Assembly (NCBI RefSeq): GCF_034471385.1
Contig: NZ_JARGYU010000001.1
Span: 62,001 to 126,000, forward strand
DNA from: Lyticum sinuosum
GTDB lineage: Bacteria > Pseudomonadota > Alphaproteobacteria > Rickettsiales > Midichloriaceae
Length of the DNA: 64,000 nt
Direction: 5' to 3'
Shown in pieces: positions 9,370-18,878 of the stretch (the stretch's first letter is position 1; each line of letters opens with the position of its first letter). A program made the position numbers and the translations under genes. Under the pieces are notes generated by a model. It ran no database searches. It saw nothing but the letters and a program-made list of their open reading frames with translations, and was not told the DNA's origin.

Positions 9370-9960
9370 ATGAAAAGTACTTTTAATAATAATATTAGTA
9401 ATAATATTAATAATATAAATAATAATATAGAAAACATAAATAATATTAAAAATAATTCAAGTAATAATATAAAATATTCTAGTTTTCCAACTAGTATTGG
9501 TATGAATAAATTAGATATAAATTTAGATAATATATATTATTTTAGTTCTAGTATATTAATGGAAATTCTTAGAAAAAATACTAACTTACTAAATTTAGTT
9601 AATGGTATATATACTTATATACCACCAGATACAGATTATCCTTATATTAGAATTGAAGAACAAAAATTTTCTTCTCAAGGAGATCAAAATTTTATGATAT
9701 GGAATAGTTTATGTGATATTGGGATTTATGATGAAGGAGTTAGTAATAAAAAAATATTACTTATAATTAATGAAATAAATTTAATATTAAAACAGTATAC
9801 TTCTGAAATACGTAATAATAATAAATTTATATCCTATTTTTCACTTGGTAAAGAATTTTTGGAAACTCACTTAAATACCGAACAAAATGAAGATGGTTGT
9901 TATTGGTTAGCAAGCATGAAAATAAATATCTATGGATATACAAATAAAATAGATTATTAA
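9370..9960 (+). CDS. Tail terminator/completion protein, DUF3168-like (GTA gp8-like)
   Basis: A 196-residue protein. The first 50 residues are an Asn/Ile repeat tract of no visible structure. The conserved part begins with LMEILRKNTNLLNLVNGIYTYIPPDTDYPYIRIEE, matching the DUF3168 pattern of an N-terminal helix, then P-Y-I-x-I. It continues with a strand-rich part including SLCDIGIYDEG and ends in a final KINIYGYT. In GTAs this protein caps the tail tube at the head-proximal end. The order and 41-base gap from the adaptor gene support co-transcription. The Asn-rich head is likely a recent expansion. Confidence 0.68.
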   Translation: MKSTFNNNISNNINNINNNIENINNIKNNSSNNIKYSSFPTSIGMNKLDINLDNIYYFSSSILMEILRKNTNLLNLVNGIYTYIPPDTDYPYIRIEEQKFSSQGDQNFMIWNSLCDIGIYDEGVSNKKILLIINEINLILKQYTSEIRNNNKFISYFSLGKEFLETHLNTEQNEDGCYWLASMKINIYGYTNKIDY

Positions 9961-9994
9961 ATAATATTTAAATTTTGATATAAAATTAAAAATT

Positions 9995-10495
9995 ATGATA
10001 CAAGACTATAATTTAAATAAACAAAATACTATTAATAGATTTAATTTAAAAAAAATAGATCAAAAAAATAATATAATCACATTTGATAATAAGATTAATC
10101 TTAATGAATTAAATATGAATAATTTTTCTGATACTCTATCATCCGGATATTCTATTAAAGGATTAAATATAGAAAGTATTAATTCTAATAATAATCTTTA
10201 TACTCAAAATATCATCGGATCACAGAGAGAAAAGATATATTCATCTATGGAAACACGAAGTACAAAAGTATTTTTAAAAGGTATCTTACATCATTTAGAT
10301 GATGCAAAACTAATGCGTGATAGATTCTTTAATCAAAAAGATTCAATATATTGTATAAATATTAATGATTTTTTTATGATTTGTGGTCTATTTTTCATAA
10401 CAACTTATAATATTTCTATAAATAATAATACACTGCCTATATTGAATATAGAGCTAAGAAGTAGTAGTTATATGATGTATATTGATCTTATTTAA
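9995..10495 (+). CDS. Major tail tube protein (GTA gp9-like)
   Basis: A 166-residue protein, last of the five particle genes. The central part ETRSTKVFLKGILHH, followed by LMRDRFFNQKD and FFMICGLFFITTYNISINNN, and ending LPILNIELRSSSYMMYIDL, reproduces the strand order of TP901-1/GTA major tail proteins, including the penultimate strand that reads like their P-F-x-I-x-x-Y motif. The family is commonly around 135-140 residues; the surplus is an Asn-rich N-terminal stretch. No tape-measure or distal-tail gene follows, because the next gene is carbonic anhydrase on the opposite strand. A related hub gene is at 45625-46779. Confidence 0.66.
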   Translation: MIQDYNLNKQNTINRFNLKKIDQKNNIITFDNKINLNELNMNNFSDTLSSGYSIKGLNIESINSNNNLYTQNIIGSQREKIYSSMETRSTKVFLKGILHHLDDAKLMRDRFFNQKDSIYCININDFFMICGLFFITTYNISINNNTLPILNIELRSSSYMMYIDLI

Positions 10496-10577
10496 GAATT
10501 TATATTTTTAAATCAATATTTTTTAAATATCAATATTCTATATAAAAAGTTAATAAAATTAGATAATATTTATTATT

Positions 10578-11387
10578 TTAACTATCTAATAGTATTGTAT
10601 TTTCTATATCTGTATAAGTATTAGTTTTTTCATTAAAAATAAGAATACTTTGTTCTTTGAGATTAAATTGCCAAATATTAATTTTGAGTTTTTTTGCATC
10701 AGCTTTTTCTTTAATCCATGGAAATGACATTAAACATTTAGCTGAATGAAGCATTGCTTTTTGGCTAATATAATTAATTAAATTTTCATATGTCATATTA
10801 TTAAGATTTTTCTTAACCTCATCTTTTAGGTCATCAATTATTTCTAACCACTTAGTTATAAACTTAGAATTACCTAACAAACAGTATTTTTCTTCGTTTG
10901 CATAACTAATATCATTTTTATTAGTATCTTTAAGATAATTAAAATTATCAGAATAATTTATTCTTCTATCTATTATACTATTAATATTCTCTTCATTATA
11001 ATTATAACCACATCTTATAGACTTAATAACTTGGTCAACAAAATATTTTATTCCTCCGCAATTACTGTGACCAAATATAATTATATGTTCTACTTCAAGA
11101 TGAGATATAGCAAATTCTAGAGCTGCACTTGTTCCATGATAAGTTGTATTATTTTCACATGGAGGTACAAGGTTTGCAACATTCCGTATTACAAACATAT
11201 CACCTGGCGTACAATTCATAATATATGAAGGATCTACTCTAGAATCTGAACAAGATATAAGCAAAAACTTTGGTTTTTGGCCCTTTTCAACTAATTCTTT
11301 AAAGAATTTTATATCATTTTGATTAAGGGATGATTTAAATTTTTTGTACCCTTCAATCAGATAATTTAAACTTTTATGCCCGGTCAA
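10578..11387 (-). CDS. Beta-class carbonic anhydrase
   Basis: A 269-residue zinc enzyme interconverting CO2 and bicarbonate in the cytosol. The zinc site is complete: Cys46 and Asp48 in LLISCSDSRVD, then His107 and Cys110 in IIIFGHSNCGG. The block FVIRNVANLVPP and GTSAALEFAISHLEV are also diagnostic. Typical members have about 200-220 residues; an Asn/Tyr-rich insert near residues 125-170 accounts for the extra length. The C-terminus retains SVKCLM-like helix and WIKEK segments. It probably provides bicarbonate for carboxylases. Confidence 0.92.
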   Translation of the reverse strand: MTGHKSLNYLIEGYKKFKSSLNQNDIKFFKELVEKGQKPKFLLISCSDSRVDPSYIMNCTPGDMFVIRNVANLVPPCENNTTYHGTSAALEFAISHLEVEHIIIFGHSNCGGIKYFVDQVIKSIRCGYNYNEENINSIIDRRINYSDNFNYLKDTNKNDISYANEEKYCLLGNSKFITKWLEIIDDLKDEVKKNLNNMTYENLINYISQKAMLHSAKCLMSFPWIKEKADAKKLKINIWQFNLKEQSILIFNEKTNTYTDIENTILLDS

Positions 11388-11414
11388 ATTTTATCTATTA
11401 ATTTAATAATAAGA

Positions 11415-11491
<77 letters not shown>

Positions 11492-11841
11492 TCATCAAAT
11501 TACATTCTATATATTTTTGTAAAAAAAGCAATAGTATATTTTTAATATTGATATATTTCTGATAAATTAAAAATAATATAAACTATATTAAATAATATAA
11601 TCAATCGTAAATTTAACAAAAGTTATTATAAACATTAAAATAATTACAAAATTAATTATAAAATTGTTTAATTTACTAATTATAAATTAAAATATTATTA
11701 TTTATATATTAATGTATTAGTATACTAAAATAATATCAATATATAAAAATCAACAATATAATAAAAATTTATTTAGTTATTAATAATATTCGAATATAAT
11801 AATATATTAAATAATCAATTAAAATAAATATTGAAAAATTT
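11492..11841. other. 350-base spacer with no recognised gene
   Basis: Divergent spacer between tRNA-Ile and holC. It is nearly all A/T with many short AT dyads. I see no RNA gene, ORF or strong hairpin. It should contain both promoters, but consensus boxes cannot be told from background in this composition. Confidence 0.5.
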
Positions 11842-12348
11842 ATGTCAGAGTTGATAACTCATGAGTTAACAATTTGCCTTTTTTCGCATGAAAATCATAT
11901 AATGAGCACAATAAAAATAATTGAGAAAGTAATAAATATTCCTAAAAAGCTTGTTTGGTTTATTCAAAAAGACGATATAATTAAGGAAATGGATGATAAA
12001 TTATGGACATATTCTCAGTTATCTTTTTTACCACATGCTATTGATCTTGATCCATTTCATGAACAACAACCAATTATAATAACTAATAATCCTAGTAAAT
12101 TTTCTAAATCACATCAGATACTTTTAATAACAGAATGTTGGTTAAATTCATATAACCAACTATTATGGCAAGATTTTATGATAGAATATGAAAAAATTAT
12201 AATAATATTACTTGATTCTTCTAAAATTTCAGCTAAAAAAAAATTAGATAATTTATTTAGTGAATATAATAATAAAGTAAATAAAATATTATTAACATAT
12301 TTTGATAATAATCAAAATAAATGGAATAAAGAAACTATTTCTGGATAA
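11842..12348 (+). CDS. holC: DNA polymerase III chi subunit
   Basis: A 168-residue protein with the HolC pattern: an N-terminal Rossmann-like half, then LWTYSQLSFLPHAIDLDP followed by QPIIITNN and LLITECWLNS, where the family reads LWTF-x-P-x-S-FVPH. Chi links the clamp loader to single-stranded DNA-binding protein. The C-terminal third (KKKLDNLFSEYNNKVNKILL) is a Lys/Asn-rich version of the usual helix. It is followed 38 bases later by an unknown exported protein on the same strand. Together with holB at the right edge of the window this gives two accessory clamp-loader subunits. Confidence 0.82.
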   Translation: MSELITHELTICLFSHENHIMSTIKIIEKVINIPKKLVWFIQKDDIIKEMDDKLWTYSQLSFLPHAIDLDPFHEQQPIIITNNPSKFSKSHQILLITECWLNSYNQLLWQDFMIEYEKIIIILLDSSKISAKKKLDNLFSEYNNKVNKILLTYFDNNQNKWNKETISG

Positions 12349-12386
12349 AATTAAATCTTTTAGTTTAATATTAAATCAAATAATTT

Positions 12387-13211
12387 ATGTTATTTTTTCT
12401 CACAAATTTACGAATAATAAATATTTTTTTATTATTTATTGTTCTATATTTTATTGAATATCAGTATATTAATTTTAAAACAGAAAAAATTTTTGCTGAT
12501 GATTCTTTAAAAAATTTTAATATATATAATTCTAATATAATCAAACCTAATGCTGATACTGATAATAATCCAGCAATTGTGACTACAAATAAAAATTTTA
12601 ATTCTTTAAATAATAACAATAGTTCTACAACTAATAATTCTAGTAACCAAAATAATGAAATAAATACTAATTTTATCAAACAAGAATATGATACATCTCC
12701 AGGCGCTCCTGATATAGAAATTCAAAAAAAAGCTCATAATTTAATAGCACAATTTTCAGCTGTGTTAAATAGAAGGAAACAAGATATGATTAAAGCTTTT
12801 ATTAATTTTTATTTTGATAAAGATGCAAAGTTTATAAAAAAAACATCATTATATGATTCATATACTCCAAACAAAATTATAGTGGAAGAAAATATAGCTT
12901 TAAATAAAGATGAATATGAAAAGTATATTGCAACAACTATAACAGCTCCGTTAAAATATGCTATTTCAAGTAAAGTAGAGAACATTAAAATAATCAATAG
13001 ATTTATGTTTATGGCAACAGTAAAATTTAAAGAAATTACTATTAGTAGTGTAAAAAATAATAATATTACTGAAAATATTAATGATAAAACAAAAAATAGT
13101 GATAATAAAATGAAAACAATATTTGATACAAGATGTAATATAGTTTTACGCCAAAGTGCTACTATGGTGATAAATGGAATGAATTGTATAGAAAAAATTA
13201 TAATTTATTAA
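12387..13211 (+). CDS. Hypothetical exported protein
   Basis: A 274-residue protein that I do not recognise. It starts with a hydrophobic segment (residues about 10-28) resembling an uncleaved signal anchor or a long signal peptide ending near KIFADDS. An Asn/Ser-rich disordered stretch covers residues 45-105. The folded part, from about residue 108, has a helix NLIAQFSAVLNRRKQDMIKAFINFYFD followed by charged strands and ends with a beta-rich block including VVLRQ-like and MVINGMNCIEKI. It is probably periplasmic. It follows holC closely, suggesting shared transcription without implying shared function. Confidence 0.55.
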   Translation: MLFFLTNLRIINIFLLFIVLYFIEYQYINFKTEKIFADDSLKNFNIYNSNIIKPNADTDNNPAIVTTNKNFNSLNNNNSSTTNNSSNQNNEINTNFIKQEYDTSPGAPDIEIQKKAHNLIAQFSAVLNRRKQDMIKAFINFYFDKDAKFIKKTSLYDSYTPNKIIVEENIALNKDEYEKYIATTITAPLKYAISSKVENIKIINRFMFMATVKFKEITISSVKNNNITENINDKTKNSDNKMKTIFDTRCNIVLRQSATMVINGMNCIEKIIIY

Positions 13212-13270
13212 TAAATTTATATTTATTAATTCTATGAAATAAGATAGATAATTAAATTAGTTTTATATAA

Positions 13271-13651
13271 CTAATTATTCTTTTGTTTATTAATTAATAT
13301 GTCCCTAGCTTCTATAATTTTTGAAGCTATATATTTACTACCACCCTTATCTGGGTGATTACTTAGCATTAGCTTACGAAATGCTTGATTTACTTCATCT
13401 TGAGATGCATTTTTTTCTATACCAAGAATAAGAAGAGCCTCTTCTTTGCTCATTGACTTTGGTTTGTTTTTATTATACTCATGGTTAATTTTTATAGAAT
13501 GATGTATTTTTTTTATAGAATCTTTAAGATTTTTTATTGTAGATTCAGCTGTTTCAAATAATCTATCTATTGGATTTTCTTCTTTTCCAATTTGTTTTTT
13601 AGAAGATTTATATATTATATAAGCAACAGTAGCTAGAACAAATATGTACAT
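13271..13651 (-). CDS. Membrane-anchored J-domain protein, Pam18/Tim14-like
   Basis: A 126-residue protein. Residues 1-15 form a short N-terminal membrane segment, then a charged helical linker, and a C-terminal J domain with ILGIEKNASQDEVNQAFRKL followed by the invariant HPD in SNHPDKGGSKYIASKI. This size and arrangement match the alphaproteobacterial relatives of mitochondrial Pam18/Tim14, which stimulate Hsp70 at the inner membrane. The KGGS sequence right after HPD is also typical of that subgroup. It is not a full DnaJ because the Gly/Phe and zinc domains are absent. The partner is presumably DnaK. Confidence 0.82.
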   Translation of the reverse strand: MYIFVLATVAYIIYKSSKKQIGKEENPIDRLFETAESTIKNLKDSIKKIHHSIKINHEYNKNKPKSMSKEEALLILGIEKNASQDEVNQAFRKLMLSNHPDKGGSKYIASKIIEARDILINKQKNN

Positions 13652-13889
13652 TCAGTTTTTCTTTATTAATAAAAAGAGAAAAATATATCTTGATAAAATA
13701 ATAACATTTTGCAATAAAAAAACAACATCTTTAAATTACTTATATTGTAATCCAATAGCAGAGTTAATTTACTAATAAATTAATATAATATATAATATTT
13801 TATATTAGTTAATAGAATAAATATATCATTTATTAAGTAATATAACTAAAAGTTGTGATTAATTTTATATAAAAAATCAATTTATTAAT

Positions 13890-14504
13890 ATGTCATATCA
13901 ATACAATAATACATTACTAAAAAATGCAAAATCTTTACCATTAATATGTATTCCTAACAGACTATTATATGATAGTTCTTTACCCATTAGTGAAGTTAAT
14001 GACGAAGTAAGAAATGTAATGTTAAATATGCTGTACACTATGTATTTAAACTCTGGAATAGGATTAACTGCAGTACAAGTTGGAATAATGAAAAAAATTA
14101 TTGTTATAGATATTGATAGAAAAAATGTTCCAAGTGAGATATTAAATACATCAGATGAAAAAGAAGGTAGACCTATAGTTCACGGTGGGCATCCTATCTT
14201 TATGGCAAATGCTGAGATTTTAGAAACGAATAATGAAAATCAAGTATTTTATGAAGGATGTTTATCAATTCCTGAAGTTGGAGCTCATATTGAGAGACCA
14301 AGTTGTGTTAAAGTAAAATATTTGGATTATTCCAATAATTGGAGAGATGAGTGGTTTGGACCTGGTTTAATCTCATCATGTATACAACATGAAATTGATC
14401 ACTCTAACGGTATTCTTTTTTGGGATCATTTAAGTATAATTAAAAGAGAACAATTAGAAAATAAATCTATAAGGTCTATAAAATTAAAAAATAAAAAAAT
14501 ATAA
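13890..14504 (+). CDS. def: Peptide deformylase
   Basis: A 204-residue metalloenzyme removing the N-formyl group from nascent proteins. All three motifs are seen: GIGLTAVQ at about residue 56 (Thr where Ala is more common), EGCLSIP supplying the Cys metal ligand, and QHEIDHSNG with the two His ligands and catalytic Glu. Length is slightly above the usual 165-190 because of a loop near residues 80-100 rich in Gly/Asp/Glu. No fmt gene lies beside it, although the two often pair. A 9-base-pair AT hairpin at 14517-14541 follows without a T run. Confidence 0.94.
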   Translation: MSYQYNNTLLKNAKSLPLICIPNRLLYDSSLPISEVNDEVRNVMLNMLYTMYLNSGIGLTAVQVGIMKKIIVIDIDRKNVPSEILNTSDEKEGRPIVHGGHPIFMANAEILETNNENQVFYEGCLSIPEVGAHIERPSCVKVKYLDYSNNWRDEWFGPGLISSCIQHEIDHSNGILFWDHLSIIKREQLENKSIRSIKLKNKKI

Positions 14505-14624
14505 ATAAAAATAAATATTTTAATTTTTATCTAATTAAAATTAATAAGATTTAATATAAAGTATTATTTTACTAAATAAGATTCTTGAGTAATAAAACAC
14601 ATAAAAAAACAAGTCTGTGCAATG

Positions 14625-15114
<490 letters not shown>

Positions 15115-15978
15115 ATGAATAATATTGGTGAAATTTTTGCAATTATATCGGGACTTTTATATGCATCTATAGGTTATTTTGCAGTTCATCTAATAAAACT
15201 TGGTATTGATCCTTTAGCATTAACATTCTGGAGATTTTCATTATCTGCCTTAATACTAATGATATTTATAAAATATATTGCAGAAAATAAATTAATAGTA
15301 AGAAAACAACTATTTAATATGTTAACAAAAGATTCCTTACTTTATTGTGGATCCTCTTTTTTATATTTTTATGCGCTTGAATATATTGGTAGTGGTTTAT
15401 GTATGGTTATATTTTTCATATATCCAGTTTTTGTTAGTATTATAAATTATATTTTCTATGGAAAAAAAATTTCACGGAGATATTGGTATTGCTTATCTAT
15501 AATTATAATTGGTATCTTTTTTCTAGTAGATTTACATGAAATAAAAATGGATATAACAGGAATAGTGCTATCAATTCTATCTTCTATTCTATATGCATTA
15601 TATTGTATAAACTCTACTAAAACCACATCAATACCAATTTCAGCAACTTTAATAGTTTGCATAGGATCTGCGTTATTTTCATTATTATTAATATTTTCTC
15701 AGCAGAAATCAATATTTCTGCCAGAAAACAATATTACAGAAGCTTTATTATATATCTCAGGATTATCACTATTCGGAACAGTTTTGCCAATATTACTCTT
15801 ACTTAAAAGTTTTAAATTAATAAGTGTTGAACGGGCATCTTTGTTATCAGTTTCTGAACCAATTTTTGGAGTGATAATAGGATTCTTTTTTTTAGGAGAA
15901 AATCTAACATCATCAAATATTATAGGAATTATTTTAATAATATCAGCCGCAACTATTATAATTAAATTCAAAGAATAA
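15115..15978 (+). CDS. EamA/DMT-superfamily inner-membrane transporter
   Basis: A 287-residue protein with about ten hydrophobic segments arranged as two repeats of five, the drug/metabolite transporter layout. The first repeat has GLLYASIGYFAVHLIKLGIDPLALTFWRF-like features and the second ends SVSEPIFGVIIGFFFLGENL, the usual EamA signature at the start of the last helices. Substrates cannot be read from sequence. DMT members in Rickettsiales often import host metabolites such as S-adenosylmethionine, so a nutrient importer is plausible. The gene stands alone. Confidence 0.85.
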   Translation: MNNIGEIFAIISGLLYASIGYFAVHLIKLGIDPLALTFWRFSLSALILMIFIKYIAENKLIVRKQLFNMLTKDSLLYCGSSFLYFYALEYIGSGLCMVIFFIYPVFVSIINYIFYGKKISRRYWYCLSIIIIGIFFLVDLHEIKMDITGIVLSILSSILYALYCINSTKTTSIPISATLIVCIGSALFSLLLIFSQQKSIFLPENNITEALLYISGLSLFGTVLPILLLLKSFKLISVERASLLSVSEPIFGVIIGFFFLGENLTSSNIIGIILIISAATIIIKFKE

Positions 15979-16132
15979 TTAAAATAGAATAATTCTTATA
16001 TAAAATTCTTAAATGTATACAAAGTTTACTATAAAAAATAATTGATTATATTTATATATAGTTTAATTTTTATTCAAAAATCTGTAATATCTTATCTAAA
16101 AGATAAAAAAATAATAAAATATTAAAATATGC

Positions 16133-16160
16133 TTGACAAATATTATTATATTATGTAAAT
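16133..16160 (+). promoter_or_regulatory. Possible sigma-70 promoter for the 16246 gene
   Basis: A perfect -35 hexamer TTGACA at 16133-16138 is followed 16 bases later by GTAAAT, a poor -10, with better TATTAT-like sequences closer in. It lies about 85 bases before the ATG at 16246. TTGACA stands out in such AT-rich DNA, but the -10 assignment is weak. Confidence 0.3.
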
Positions 16161-16245
16161 TTCCACGTAATATGTTTATATATTTATAAACATCATTGCT
16201 ATAATAAAATAAATATAATAATCAAAATAATTTTTAATACTTATA

Positions 16246-17115
16246 ATGAATAATAATAATTTAGAGGATCAATTTAGTCGGGATCAATCTAGTGAGGATC
16301 AATTTAGTCAGGATCAATCTATTCAGAATCAATTTCGTCAGAATCAGAGTTCAATACGCCCTCAAGGAAATATAATACGCACTCAACGAAATAATTATAG
16401 AATACGTCCTCAACAAGATGATGATAGTTGTGAAGAGATTCCTATTAGAAAAGAAAACAAATTTATTTCATATTGCAAAGGAAAATATTCAGAGATTCAA
16501 AGAAATGTTTTATATAAATTTTTATTTTCTTCTAAAAAAACCCATACATACAACCCTTTATTGAAAGTTTATAGTGATGATGAATTTAATAAAGATTATG
16601 TTAACAAAACATCATATAAGCAATTTTTTAGAGATACTATTGATAATTATGTTAATATTTACTTCAATAAATTTAAAGAAACAGTAACTCCAGGTGGTAT
16701 TTGGGATTATGCTAAAAATATTGGTGTAACTCATATTGCTGTTGCAGCTACTTTATTAATTGGAATTAAAGGAGTTATTTGTTGTACACTTATTTATTTT
16801 TCATTCACATTTATTAAAAATGTTCTTGATAAAGATAATCATCATGTAAATAGAGAAAATAAATATAAGCAAGCATTAAAGTACTCAACATTATCTACTG
16901 TTAGAATATCTTTAGCTGTACTATCAACATTTCACAGTGTACTTATTGATAAATGTGTGTTTATTTCTAAAATAGTTGTATCTGCAATATGTTTTGATGC
17001 ACAAAATAGTACAGATAGAAGAATTTCAGAATCATTTGATAAATTTAATCGTTTAGGAATTGGAATGTTTCTTTCTAGTACACAAAGTACACAAAATAGA
17101 CAAAATGAAATATAA
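16246..17115 (+). CDS. Hypothetical membrane protein with Gln-rich pentapeptide repeats
   Basis: An unrecognised 289-residue protein. After Leu5-Glu6 come six pentapeptide units of the form D/N-Q-F/S-S-x (DQFSR, DQSSE, DQFSQ, DQSIQ, NQFRQ, NQSSI), then a basic segment with two IRPQ motifs (residues about 30-60). Residues 165-190 (IAVAATLLIGIKGVICCTLIYFSF) form a likely membrane hairpin or single span, and a second hydrophobic region covers about 225-250. The C-terminus is polar. The layout of a long Gln-rich cytosolic head with membrane segments resembles several intracellular-bacterium effectors or envelope scaffold proteins, but no family is evident. Confidence 0.6.
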   Translation: MNNNNLEDQFSRDQSSEDQFSQDQSIQNQFRQNQSSIRPQGNIIRTQRNNYRIRPQQDDDSCEEIPIRKENKFISYCKGKYSEIQRNVLYKFLFSSKKTHTYNPLLKVYSDDEFNKDYVNKTSYKQFFRDTIDNYVNIYFNKFKETVTPGGIWDYAKNIGVTHIAVAATLLIGIKGVICCTLIYFSFTFIKNVLDKDNHHVNRENKYKQALKYSTLSTVRISLAVLSTFHSVLIDKCVFISKIVVSAICFDAQNSTDRRISESFDKFNRLGIGMFLSSTQSTQNRQNEI

Positions 17116-17220
17116 TAAGTATATATAAATATTATAAAACTATTATATCATTGATTTTTACAAAGACTTATACTACAATTTGACTGTTATAATTTTAAAA
17201 TTAAATCTCATTATTAAGTT

Positions 17221-17424
17221 ATGAGCAAAAAAAATAAAAATGATATCAGTCAAAGATCTGCCAAGATTAAATATTTTTTAGGAAAAGAAGAAGTAGAGCC
17301 TGCTATGCTTTTTGCACAAGGAAAAAAAATTATGATAGCTCAAGATCAGAGTGGAAAACCAATTCTTGACTCTAATGGAAATATGATACCTTTTAGTCAA
17401 GCAAAAACAGAACCGCTATCATAA
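17221..17424 (+). CDS. Small conserved-looking hypothetical protein
   Basis: A 67-residue protein beginning MSKKNKNDISQRSAKIKYFLG and continuing with an alternating pattern (KKIMIAQDQSGKPILDSNGN) that suggests a short beta hairpin or small barrel. There is no signal or membrane segment. The codon use and the non-repetitive, Gly/Pro-containing sequence argue for a real gene rather than a chance ORF. It lies 105 bases after the preceding unknown gene on the same strand. I cannot assign a function. Confidence 0.5.
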   Translation: MSKKNKNDISQRSAKIKYFLGKEEVEPAMLFAQGKKIMIAQDQSGKPILDSNGNMIPFSQAKTEPLS

Positions 17425-17821
17425 TAGCATAAATATATAAGATTTTTATTTTATATTAATTATAGATATTATACAAATTCCTATAAACTGATCAATTAAT
17501 ACCCTATAAAAACTTTTATATACTGTTGCTTAAATTGGTAGATAAATATTTTTTATATCTTTATTGTTATCGCTATTATATATATTTATATAATATAAAG
17601 TCATTTTATTCTGAAAAACTTGAATATTTTTATCTAATTATAGTTTAGATATATAAGAAGCTTTTTTAATATATCTACTATATTATTATATCATAATCAT
17701 AATGATATTAAATGTTAATATTTTTTATATTTTATTTAAATATAGAAATATTTTTATACTTTTTTATATAAAATTAGTATATTATTTGAATAATACTTAA
17801 AACCTTTAAAAATTAATTATT
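17425..17821. other. 397-base spacer with no recognised gene
   Basis: Lies between two co-directional unknown genes. One symmetric hairpin, ATATCAT with ATGATAT separated by 7 bases, is at 17688-17708. No ORF, tRNA or strong terminator is seen. The length suggests the downstream gene has its own promoter. Confidence 0.45.
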
Positions 17822-18370
17822 ATGATAGAGTTAGTAGAAATTTTTTTTATCTTTTCTATTTTATTTGCTATATTTATTTTTCTTGTTTTTGTTATTAAAA
17901 TAAAATCTTTACATGACAAAAAATCACTAGAAAAAAAAATTAATTCTATAAAATCAACATCTCCATATAGCTCAAATAATACTTCTTTTACTTATAAAAA
18001 ACCAAAAAAACCAAACCAAAGAGATAAGAATGCTGAAATTCAAGTAGCAAGAGAAACTGTTATGAAGAATAAGAATGTCAAGATAGAACAGATAAATGAT
18101 ATGGATTTATCAGAACTTGAGCATTATAATTCTCAAGAAACTGGACAATTAGCATCAGAAGAGCAGTTACTTCAAGGTCAAGATCAAGAAAAAATTATTG
18201 GATTTGCAGAACCTCAAGGAAAATGGACAAGACTTATTATGGGAAAAAATATTTTTATGTTAATGGCTAAAGCAGCTAGTATTAATCGTGGTTCAGGATT
18301 TTGGCAAACATTCATTTTGCTAAAAAATCATCAAAAAAGTCAAGGCAAAGAACAAAACCGTGGTATATAA
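17822..18370 (+). CDS. Hypothetical membrane-anchored protein whose 3' end is tandemly repeated
   Basis: A 182-residue protein, family unknown. Residues 5-28 form an N-terminal membrane segment (FFIFSILFAIFIFLVFVIKI), followed by a Lys/Ser-rich linker and a helical region around NDMDLSELEHYNSQ. The C-terminal 31 residues, from SINRGSGFWQTFILLKNHQK onward, are encoded by the first unit of a five-copy DNA repeat that continues past the stop codon. The last 60 residues (QEKIIGFAEPQGKWTRLIMGKNIFMLMAKAAS-like) look folded. The protein probably faces the cytosol. Nothing indicates a known pathway. Confidence 0.55.
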   Translation: MIELVEIFFIFSILFAIFIFLVFVIKIKSLHDKKSLEKKINSIKSTSPYSSNNTSFTYKKPKKPNQRDKNAEIQVARETVMKNKNVKIEQINDMDLSELEHYNSQETGQLASEEQLLQGQDQEKIIGFAEPQGKWTRLIMGKNIFMLMAKAASINRGSGFWQTFILLKNHQKSQGKEQNRGI

Positions 18371-18877
18371 TAAAAATATATAAAAATTAATATTTTAATA
18401 GTATTAATCGTGGTTCAGGATTTTGGCAAACATTCATTTTGCTAAAAAATCACCAAAAAAGTCAAGGCAAAGAACAAAACCGTGGTATATAATAAAAATA
18501 TATAAAAATTAATATTTTAATAGTATTAATCGTGGTTCGGGATTTTGGCAAACATTCATTTTGCTAAAAAATCACCAAAAAAGTCAAGGTAAAGAACAAA
18601 ACCGTGGTATATAATAAAAATTAATATTTTAATAGTATTAATCGTGGTTCGGGATTTTGGCAAACATTCATTTTGCTAAAGAATCACCAAAAAAGTCAAG
18701 GCAAAGAACAAAACCGTGATATATAATAAAAATATATAAAAATTAATATTTTAATAGTATTAATCGTGGTTCAGGATTTTGGCAAACATTCATTTTGCTA
18801 AAAAATCACCAAAAAAGTCAAGGCAAAGAACAAAACCGTGATATATAATAAAAATATATAAAAATTAATATTTTAAT
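18278..18877. repeat. Five-copy 122-base tandem array of a gene 3' end
   Basis: Units start at 18278, 18400, 18522, 18634 and 18756; four are 122 bases and the third is 112 because of a 10-base deletion in its AT tail. Unit 1 is the last 31 codons, stop and trailer of the 17822 gene. Units 2-5 follow directly and the array ends one base before the recA stop codon. Each unit contains an 8-base-pair hairpin, TTGGCAAA with TTTGCTAA (one G-U), loop CATTCAT. Relative to the gene frame, four of the five variable positions are third-codon silent changes; the fifth changes GGT to GAT in units 4 and 5. Confidence 0.95.
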
Positions 18878-18878
18878 T

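Noticed and set aside
12461..12679. 72-codon antisense ORF in the 12387 gene
   Set aside because: Shadow of an Asn/Ser-rich stretch on the opposite strand; Leu/Val-rich text is an artefact.
18278..18877. CRISPR array
   Set aside because: Units are 112-122 bases, directly adjoining, with no spacers and no cas gene.
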